This document shows, in pieces, positions 6,897-11,792 of a stretch of DNA of 14,122 nt. The position numbers were made by a program, and so were the translations under genes. Source of the stretch: Alphaproteobacteria bacterium (GTDB lineage: Bacteria > Pseudomonadota > Alphaproteobacteria > GCA-2731375). Under the pieces are notes generated by a model. The model was not told where the DNA came from. It saw nothing but the letters and a program-made list of their open reading frames with translations, and did no database searches. Position 1 is the first letter of the stretch, and the number at the start of each line of letters is the position of its first letter. The stretch is taken from assembly GCA_028281075.1 (NCBI GenBank), contig JANQKO010000341.1:1-14122 (forward strand), given 5' to 3'.

Positions 6897-8210
6897 ATGC
6901 GCAGCATCCTGTTGATGATGGCGTTTTTCGTGATGGTGCTGTCAGCCATGAAGATGCCGCATATCGGCGTCATGGTCTGGAGCTGGGTCGCCTTCATGAG
7001 CCCGCACCGCGAAGCCTGGGGCGGCACGACGATCTTCGAATTCAACATGATCATCGCCGTCGTCACGCTGGGCGCCTGGCTGGTCTCGCGCGAGCCGCTG
7101 AAGGTGGCGAAGACGCCGATCACCTATCTGCTGATCATCTTTGCCCTGCACATGTCGCTCACGACCTACCTGGCCGACTACGAGCGCACGGCCTTGGCCC
7201 TCTGGGACCGCACGATGAAGTCCCTGGTGCTGGTGATGGCGATCATGGGCCTGATCAACAGCCGCGTCCGGGTTCACGCCATGATCTGGGTGATCGTCAT
7301 TTCGCTTGGCTACTGGGCGGTCAAGGGCAGCGGGTTCATGATCCTGTCGGGCGGCAAGTACGCCATCTTCGGCCCGTCCAACACGATGATCAACGACAAC
7401 AACCACCTGGCCGCGGCGTTGATCATGACGATCCCGCTGATCAACTATCTCCGCCTGCATACCGCGAACAAGTGGATCCGCCTGCTGTTGATCGGGGTCA
7501 TGTTCATGACCATCTTCGCCGTCATCGGCAGCTATTCGCGCGGCGGGTTCATCGGCCTGACGATGATGGGGCTGGTCTACTGGTGGCGCTCGAAGGGCAA
7601 GTTCGTCGGCGCGATGGTGATCGGCCTGGTCGTCATCGTCGGCCTGATGGCGATGCCGCAGAAATACTTCGACCGGATCAACACCATCAAGAGCACCGAA
7701 GACGACACCTCGTTCCAGGGCCGGCTGGTGATGTGGGAAACGGCGATCGAGATCGCCCGCAAGAAGCCGCTGACGGGGGTCGGATTCCGATCGTACGAGA
7801 AACAGCATATCTTCGAACGCTACAATCCGGGCGGCGGCCGGGCGCGGGCGATCCACAGCATCTACTTCGAGGCCCTGGCCGACCACGGCTATCCCGGATT
7901 GATCCTGTTCCTGACGATCGCCTTCGTGACCTGGCGCAACTGCCGCTGGATCGTCAAGCAGACGCGCGGCAGTCCGGAACTGGCCTGGGCGCACGATCTG
8001 GGACGCATGATCGAGGTCAGCCTGGCCGGCTATCTGGTCGCCGGCGCCGCGCTGTCGCTGGCCTATTACGACATGTATCTGGCGCTGGTCGCGCTGACGG
8101 CGATCGTGCGGTTGCTGGTATCGCAGCAGCTCGGCGCGAAACCGAGACGGATCGTTCATCCGGCGATGGCGCCGACGCCATTGCCGGGCACGGCGCGAAC
8201 GTCGAGTTAG
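6897..8210 (+). CDS. O-antigen ligase-like protein, exosortase A-associated O-glycosylation ligase type
   Basis: 437-residue polytopic inner-membrane protein of the Wzy/WaaL ligase fold. About ten hydrophobic segments are visible, starting at residues 3-34. The segment 158-172 (FGPSNTMINDNNHLA) followed by IMTIPLINYLR is characteristic of the exosortase A-associated ligase family (TIGR03097). SYSRGGFIGL (212-221) and the periplasmic block GRLVMWETAIEIARKKPLTGVGF (275-297) are the usual O-antigen ligase features, with H320 and E325 in the HSIYFEALADHGYPG loop. It probably transfers or polymerises lipid-linked glycan in the periplasm; protein glycosylation is the family's predicted role, not demonstrated here. 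GGAG lies 12 bases upstream of the chosen ATG, rather far. The TAG stop overlaps the opposite-strand stop of the next glycosyltransferase. Confidence 0.9.
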   Translation: MRSILLMMAFFVMVLSAMKMPHIGVMVWSWVAFMSPHREAWGGTTIFEFNMIIAVVTLGAWLVSREPLKVAKTPITYLLIIFALHMSLTTYLADYERTALALWDRTMKSLVLVMAIMGLINSRVRVHAMIWVIVISLGYWAVKGSGFMILSGGKYAIFGPSNTMINDNNHLAAALIMTIPLINYLRLHTANKWIRLLLIGVMFMTIFAVIGSYSRGGFIGLTMMGLVYWWRSKGKFVGAMVIGLVVIVGLMAMPQKYFDRINTIKSTEDDTSFQGRLVMWETAIEIARKKPLTGVGFRSYEKQHIFERYNPGGGRARAIHSIYFEALADHGYPGLILFLTIAFVTWRNCRWIVKQTRGSPELAWAHDLGRMIEVSLAGYLVAGAALSLAYYDMYLALVALTAIVRLLVSQQLGAKPRRIVHPAMAPTPLPGTARTSS

Positions 8211-9406
8211 CTCGCCTTTCTCACCCGCGCGGCGTCGGCCCGCCGGATGACCTCGCCGAACAGCGAACGCTGGCCGCGCGTCGTGGCCTCCCAGTCGAAC
8301 CGCTCGGCGTAGGCCCGCGTCGCCGGGCGCGCCGGCGGATCGGCGAAAAGGCCGTGGAACGCGGCCGATAGGCCATCGGGCGTCCGCGCCGGCATCAGCC
8401 GGCCCGCCGCCGGCGAGGCCACCACCTCCGGCGTGCCCCAGACGTCGGACGCGATCACCGGCGTCCCGCAGGCCATGGCCTCCAGCAGGACGTTGGCCCA
8501 GCCCTCGCGGCTGGAGGCTAGCACCAGGGCGTCGGCGGCCGCATAGATCCGCGGCAGGTCGGCATGCGCGACGCCCCCCAGGAACCGCACGCGGTCGGCC
8601 ACGCCCAACGACTTGGCAAGCCGGACCAGCGGCGCGCGCTCCGGCCCCTCGCCGACCAGCAGGAGGTCGACGTCCGGCAGCGCCGGCAGGGCCCGGACGG
8701 CGATGTCGTTGCCCTTGCGCGCGATCAGGGCGCCCACCGACAACAGCGTGCGTCGGTTCAGGCCGAGCGCCCGGCGCGCCGCGGACCGGTCCAGCGGCCG
8801 GAACAACGCGAGGTCCACACCGTTGCGCAGCACGGTGACACGGTCGGCGTCGGCGCCAAGCGCGACCAGGCGGTCCTTCAACGCCTGGCAGACGACGATC
8901 AGGCCGGCGGCCCGCGACGCGGCCCACTGGATCATCCGCCGGGGCAAGGCGTATTCGGGAATCAGGTTCAGGTCGGTGCCGCGCGCGGTGATCACCACCG
9001 GCCGTCCGAAATAGCGTCCCAGAAGGATCGCGGCCACGCCGTCGGGATAGAAGTAATGCGCGTCGATGGCCTGGAAATCATAGCCGTCCCGGCGCTGCCG
9101 TTCGAGCGCGCCGCGGCTGAACCGGTAGAGCAGCGCCGGCGCCGCGCTCATGCCGACCTTCGGGATCACCGGATAGCGCGGATGCACGACAGCGAGGCCG
9201 TTCCGCCGCTCGCGTTCCGGCGCCGCGGCGTAGCTGGCGTAACGGCCGAACCGGGCCGCGGCCGACGGAAACCACGGCACCGGCGCGACCACCCGGCTCT
9301 CGACCCCGCCGCCGGCGACGAGATGCCGCAACCGGTTCTCGACGAAGACGCCATGGGTCGGCTGCGCGGCGTTGGGATAGAGCGTCGAGTAGGTCAGCAG
9401 GCGCAT
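8207..9406 (-). CDS. GT4-family glycosyltransferase (TuaC-like)
   Basis: 399-residue GT-B glycosyltransferase. The N-terminus MRLLTYSTLYPNAAQPTHGVF, followed by VENRLRHL, is typical of TuaC-like and exosortase-system GT4 enzymes. HYFYPDGVAA (118-127), VITARGTDLN (138-147) and VLRNGVDLALFRP (192-204) are conserved positions; LLSVGALIARKGND (221-234) opens the donor-binding domain; the E-x7-E motif is E301/E309 in SREGWANVLLEAMACG. It should add a sugar to the lipid-linked glycan in the cytoplasm; donor and linkage cannot be read from sequence. The start is set by the family-conserved N-terminus; no strong Shine-Dalgarno is seen. It runs tail to tail with the ligase (TTAG contains both stop codons) and head to head with the YdcF-like gene across a 114-base spacer that likely contains both promoters. 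Confidence 0.9.
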   Translation of the reverse strand: MRLLTYSTLYPNAAQPTHGVFVENRLRHLVAGGGVESRVVAPVPWFPSAAARFGRYASYAAAPERERRNGLAVVHPRYPVIPKVGMSAAPALLYRFSRGALERQRRDGYDFQAIDAHYFYPDGVAAILLGRYFGRPVVITARGTDLNLIPEYALPRRMIQWAASRAAGLIVVCQALKDRLVALGADADRVTVLRNGVDLALFRPLDRSAARRALGLNRRTLLSVGALIARKGNDIAVRALPALPDVDLLLVGEGPERAPLVRLAKSLGVADRVRFLGGVAHADLPRIYAAADALVLASSREGWANVLLEAMACGTPVIASDVWGTPEVVASPAAGRLMPARTPDGLSAAFHGLFADPPARPATRAYAERFDWEATTRGQRSLFGEVIRRADAARVRKAS

Positions 9407-9520
9407 GGCCGGCTCGACATATCAGACGGTCCCGGTCCGGTCCATCCCGGCGCCGCGTCGTGGCCCGGCATCGGAATTCACCTTGGCGGAACGGTCCGGC
9501 GGCGAGTACAAACCGGCGTC

Positions 9521-10324
9521 ATGACCTTCGTGTTCTCGAAGATCGTCTGGCTGCTGATACAGCCGGCGAACCTGCTGCTGCTGCTGCTGCTGGCCGGCCT
9601 GCTGCTGGGCCTGACGCCATGGCGCCGCGCGGGCCGCTGGCTGACCGGCCTGGCGGCGCTGGGCTTTGCCGCAGTCGCCATCCTGCCGATGGGAGACTGG
9701 CTAATACAGCCCCTGGAGCAGCGCTTTCCGGCGCCGGACGGACTGCCCGAGCGGGTCGACGGCATCATCGTCCTGGGCGGCGCCGTCGGCGTCGCGGGCA
9801 CGGTCGCGTATGGCCGGCCGGCGCTTAACGGCCATGCCGAGCGCATGACCGAGTTCATCGCGCTGGCGCGCCGGTATCCCGCGGCCAAGCTGGTCTTCAC
9901 CGGTGGCGACGCCACCCTGCTGGGCGACGGCAAGGTGACGGAAGCGGACGTCGCGCGGTTTCTGTTCGAGACCATCGGACCGGCGCCCGACCGCGTGATC
10001 TACGAATCCGAGTCGCGCAACACCTTCGAAAACGCCATCAACAGCAAGCGGCTGGTGGCGCCGGCGGACGGCGAGCGCTGGCTGCTGGTCACCTCGGCCT
10101 TCCATATGCCACGCGCCGTCGGCGTCTTCCGCAAGGCCGGCTGGACGGTCGAGCCCTATCCGGTGGACTACAAGTCGCGGCGCCGGCCGGGCCTGCGGTT
10201 CAGCCTGGCCGGCGGGCTCAGCAAGCTGCACTACGCCACACATGAATGGATCGGCATGATCGCCTACCGCCTGATGGACCGCATGGACGAGGTCTTTCCC
10301 GGACCCGGCACGGATTCCGTCTGA
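9521..10324 (+). CDS. YdcF/ElyC/SanA-like membrane protein (DUF218)
   Basis: 267 residues. The frame is open far upstream, but that part lies antisense to the glycosyltransferase; the start at 9521 puts the first helix at residues 4-31 (including seven consecutive CTG leucine codons at 9572-9592) and the second near 39-57, as in ElyC. The DUF218 domain follows: GIIVLGG (81-87), KLVFTGGD (123-130), ESRNTFENA (164-172), WLLVTSAFHMPRA (187-199). The SRxTxEN and S-A-H-MxR signatures are all present. ElyC-type proteins affect envelope and lipid-carrier metabolism in E. coli; the biochemical reaction is not settled. Placement in this locus fits a role in undecaprenyl-linked glycan handling, by inference. 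No clear Shine-Dalgarno precedes the ATG. The tRNA begins 40 bases after the stop. Confidence 0.88.
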   Translation: MTFVFSKIVWLLIQPANLLLLLLLAGLLLGLTPWRRAGRWLTGLAALGFAAVAILPMGDWLIQPLEQRFPAPDGLPERVDGIIVLGGAVGVAGTVAYGRPALNGHAERMTEFIALARRYPAAKLVFTGGDATLLGDGKVTEADVARFLFETIGPAPDRVIYESESRNTFENAINSKRLVAPADGERWLLVTSAFHMPRAVGVFRKAGWTVEPYPVDYKSRRRPGLRFSLAGGLSKLHYATHEWIGMIAYRLMDRMDEVFPGPGTDSV

Positions 10325-10331
10325 GCGGAAG

Positions 10332-10341
10332 TTGCTATAGA
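10332..10341 (+). promoter_or_regulatory. Candidate promoter -10 region for the tRNA
   Basis: TTGC-TATAGA directly after the YdcF-like stop resembles a -10 hexamer with an upstream extension and would start transcription roughly 15 bases before the mature tRNA 5' end. No good -35 is seen, so this is tentative. Confidence 0.4.
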
Positions 10342-10363
10342 CTCGGTCGTGATCCTGGCGTTC

Positions 10364-10439
10364 AGGCGCGTAGCTCAGTGGCAGAGCGCTGCCAGCACAT
10401 GGCAGAGGTCGAAGGTTCGATTCCTCTCCGCGCCTACCA
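10364..10439 (+). tRNA. tRNA, best read as tRNA-Val(CAC), with structural anomalies
   Basis: A cloverleaf folds with acceptor AGGCGCG/CGCGCCT (10364-10370 and 10429-10435), U8-A9, D-stem GCTC/GAGC, anticodon stem CTGCC/GGCAG (10389-10393 and 10401-10405), T-loop TTCGATT (10416-10422), discriminator A and encoded CCA. The seven-base anticodon loop is AGCACAT, which puts CAC at positions 34-36 (valine, GUG codons). Two features are abnormal: position 33 is G where U is nearly universal, and the 3' T-stem strand is CCTCTC against GAAGG, leaving one extra C (10426) bulged. All other conserved bases are intact. Identity as Val rests on A35-C36 and A73. It could be a functional variant, a decayed copy or a sequence error. 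Confidence 0.78.
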
Positions 10440-10459
10440 GATTTTCGGTAAATTCGCGT

Positions 10460-10495
10460 CAAATCGGGACAGCCTTGCAAGATTGTGCCGATTTG
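10460..10495 (+). repeat. Inverted repeat downstream of the tRNA
   Basis: CAAATCGG (10460-10467) and CCGATTTG (10488-10495) are perfect reverse complements around a 20-base interval that itself contains the palindrome CTTGCAAG. It starts 21 bases after the tRNA CCA and may be part of the tRNA 3' processing or termination region; no T-run follows. Confidence 0.5.
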
Positions 10496-10497
10496 GG

Positions 10498-10538
10498 ACG
10501 ATCAGACCGGCGGCAGGGCGGCCATTCCCTCTGATCGT
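10498..10538. repeat. 9-bp inverted repeat next to the first 19-mer
   Basis: ACGATCAGA (10498-10506) and TCTGATCGT (10530-10538) are perfect reverse complements with a 23-base interval. The right arm shares its last two bases with the first 19-mer. Could be a terminator-like hairpin of the tRNA transcript or a dimer-binding site. Confidence 0.5.
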
Positions 10539-10555
10539 GACGGAATCTCTTACAG
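10537..10555 (+). promoter_or_regulatory. Distal copy of a 19-mer, candidate upstream activator site
   Basis: GTGACGGAATCTCTTACAG matches the proximal copy at 10662-10680 at 15 of 19 positions. It is centred about 223 bases upstream of the predicted sigma-54 transcription start, within the usual range for enhancer-binding proteins. Confidence 0.5.
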
Positions 10556-10661
10556 TCCCATGAAAAATAATTAACGGAAATAAACCTATTTGAAGAACAA
10601 CAACTTAGTCTCAAGGCGCCAGGCATACACCGGTCCACAGGACATCCACGCGGCCAAGCGT

Positions 10662-10680
10662 GTGTCGGAATTCTTTACAG
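10662..10680 (+). promoter_or_regulatory. Proximal copy of the 19-mer, candidate upstream activator site
   Basis: GTGTCGGAATTCTTTACAG is centred about 98 bases upstream of the predicted start, the classic place for a sigma-54 activator. The outer TGT and ACA give a partial dyad. It lies exactly 125 bases from the distal copy, close to 12 helical turns, so both would face the same side of the DNA. A PrsR-type regulator is the natural candidate. Confidence 0.55.
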
Positions 10681-10711
10681 ATTTTGCTCGACCGTATCGC
10701 CTGCGCCTTTC

Positions 10712-10724
10712 TATCATATTGAAA
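10712..10724 (-). promoter_or_regulatory. Weak IHF-like site
   Basis: On the minus strand TTTCAATATGATA fits the IHF consensus WATCAANNNNTTR with two mismatches, in an AT-rich patch between the proximal 19-mer and the sigma-54 promoter, where IHF commonly bends DNA. Weak by itself; the position is its main support. Confidence 0.25.
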
Positions 10725-10742
10725 TAAAAGGGAAATTTTTCC

Positions 10743-10758
10743 TGGCCCGGAACTTGCT
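10743..10758 (+). promoter_or_regulatory. Sigma-54 (RpoN) -24/-12 promoter of the PEP-CTERM gene
   Basis: TGGCCCG-GAAC-TTGCT matches the consensus TGGCACG-N4-TTGCW with a single mismatch, and the invariant GG and GC are exactly 10 bases apart. A pyrimidine precedes it as expected. Initiation is predicted near 10769, giving a leader of about 60 bases before the ATG at 10829. Confidence 0.78.
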
Positions 10759-10828
10759 GAATACCGGATCGAGGTGTGACCATTCCGTGGCCGGCCGAAT
10801 TGTCGTTGGTTCCAGTGAGGTGTTTCCG

Positions 10829-11608
10829 ATGCGGACGTTGATCGGATTTGTTGCGGCGGCCGGCCTGGTCGCCGGGGCGGCGTCATCAGCCCGGGCGGCG
10901 AACTGGACGCTCGATTTCAACGAGCTCCAGCGTGGCGAAATCGTCAACAACCAGTATGCGTCGGGCATCCCGGGCGCGAGCTCGACCAGTGTCGTGATCA
11001 GCGCCGTCGGCGGTATCGACCACTCGAACCTGGCCGTCGCCTTCGACACCAACAACGCCACGACCGGCGCGCCGGGCGGCTACAACGGCGGCGACCCGGA
11101 CCTGGCGCACCCGTTCCTCAACAGCGGCACGAATTTCGGCAATGTCCTGATCGTTCAGGAACAGGCGAATTACGGCACCCAGCCCTGCGGACCGGGCGGC
11201 AGCGCCACCTGCATCGACGATCCGATCATCCCGGACGACGACGTCGGAAGCTGGCTGACCTTCGATTTCGACGATACGCCGGCGCACCTGAAGTCGATCG
11301 ATTATTTCGATATCGAGGGCTACTACAGTCAGCGGGCCTATCTGAAGATCTTCTACGCCGACGGCTCGCCGATGGTGGCCCAGCAGCTCGCCCCCACCGG
11401 CAACCACAAGGTCGGCGTGTTCACCTTCGGCGACCTCGGCAAGAACGTCCGCAAGCTGATCGTCAAGTTCAAGGGCTCGGGCGCCGTCGACAACCTGATG
11501 GGCTACGAGAAGATGACGCAGGTGGCCGAGCCGCAGACGCTGGCGATCCTGCTGACCGGCCTGGCCGGACTGGCGCTGAGCCGGCGCCGCCGGCGGCGGA
11601 AGGCCTGA
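10829..11608 (+). CDS. PEP-CTERM-type sorting-domain protein (VAEP variant), exported
   Basis: 259 residues. The start at 10829 has GAGG eight bases upstream and gives a proper signal peptide (MRTLIGFVAAAGLVAG, then AASSARA) with predicted cleavage after A23; an earlier in-frame codon at 10754 lies inside the sigma-54 promoter and is rejected. The mature part is acidic, rich in Gly, Asn and Asp, with one Cys pair (CGPGGSATC) that may form a disulfide. The C-terminus is tripartite: VAEP (232-235), hydrophobic helix TLAILLTGLAGLALS, then RRRRRRKA. This is the PEP-CTERM architecture, with Ala replacing the first Pro. Such proteins are exported, held in the inner membrane by the tail and processed by an exosortase. 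The mature domain is not one I can name; a structural or matrix role is likely. It is probably controlled by sigma-54 and a PrsR-like activator. Confidence 0.85.
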   Translation: MRTLIGFVAAAGLVAGAASSARAANWTLDFNELQRGEIVNNQYASGIPGASSTSVVISAVGGIDHSNLAVAFDTNNATTGAPGGYNGGDPDLAHPFLNSGTNFGNVLIVQEQANYGTQPCGPGGSATCIDDPIIPDDDVGSWLTFDFDDTPAHLKSIDYFDIEGYYSQRAYLKIFYADGSPMVAQQLAPTGNHKVGVFTFGDLGKNVRKLIVKFKGSGAVDNLMGYEKMTQVAEPQTLAILLTGLAGLALSRRRRRRKA

Positions 11609-11612
11609 ACGT

Positions 11613-11626
11613 CCGTTCGAGAACGG
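11613..11626 (+). terminator. Short palindrome after the PEP-CTERM gene, weak terminator candidate
   Basis: CCGTTCGAGAACGG begins 5 bases after the TGA stop; a 5-bp stem with a CGAG tetraloop is possible. No T-run follows. Part of it (TCGAGAACGG) recurs at about 11643-11652. Confidence 0.25.
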
Positions 11627-11681
11627 CCTTGCCGGCCCGGCATCGAGAACGGACCGGAAACCGCCGTCGCCTTGGCATGAA

Positions 11682-11704
11682 TTTCGAAAGCACGACTTTC
11701 GAAA
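11682..11704. promoter_or_regulatory. TTTCGAAAG inverted repeat upstream of the PrsT-like gene
   Basis: TTTCGAAAG (11682-11690) and CTTTCGAAA (11696-11704) are perfect reverse complements around CACGA; each arm also contains the palindrome TTTCGAAA, so the site can be read as two operators 14 bases apart or as a 9-bp hairpin. It lies about 90 bases upstream of the TPR gene. Just before it, TTGGCATG resembles a -24 element but the matching -12 GC is absent. Confidence 0.5.
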
Positions 11705-11792
11705 GAAGTTGGTCCTAGATTGTCGGTCCCGGATTGACGACAGCGTCGCCGCGTGACGTTGGATGACCGGGTCCGGAACCAGGGAATCCCGC

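Larger units (their letters stand above)
10440..10828. other. AT-richer gene-free control region before the PEP-CTERM gene
   Basis: 389 bases with no credible gene. From left to right it holds an 8-bp inverted repeat (10460-10495), a 9-bp inverted repeat (10498-10538), the first 19-mer (10537-10555), an AT-rich stretch around 10560-10610, the second 19-mer (10662-10680), a bent-looking AT patch (10710-10740) and the sigma-54 promoter (10743-10758). The lower GC than the flanks fits a long regulatory region rather than coding DNA. Confidence 0.65.

Noticed and set aside
6942..8927. Long open frame on the minus strand across the ligase and the second glycosyltransferase
   Set aside because: Its translation is low-complexity (Arg, Asp, Gln, His rich), lacks domains, and spans two genes with clear family motifs; long antisense frames are common in GC-rich DNA.
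8564..9520. N-terminal extension of the YdcF-like frame
   Set aside because: It runs antisense through the glycosyltransferase and has no conserved content; the family-like first helix begins at 9521.
9572..9592. Seven tandem CTG codons as a phase-variable repeat
   Set aside because: Triplet slippage keeps the frame, and a leucine run is ordinary in a transmembrane helix.
10364..10439. Assigning the tRNA to cysteine because GCA occurs in the anticodon loop
   Set aside because: GCA would occupy positions 33-35, not 34-36, and the discriminator is A rather than the U expected for tRNA-Cys.
11676..11690. Sigma-54 promoter for the PrsT-like gene at TTGGCATGAATTTCGA
   Set aside because: The -24 half is good, but the base pair required at -12 is GA instead of GC, so it fails the most conserved position.
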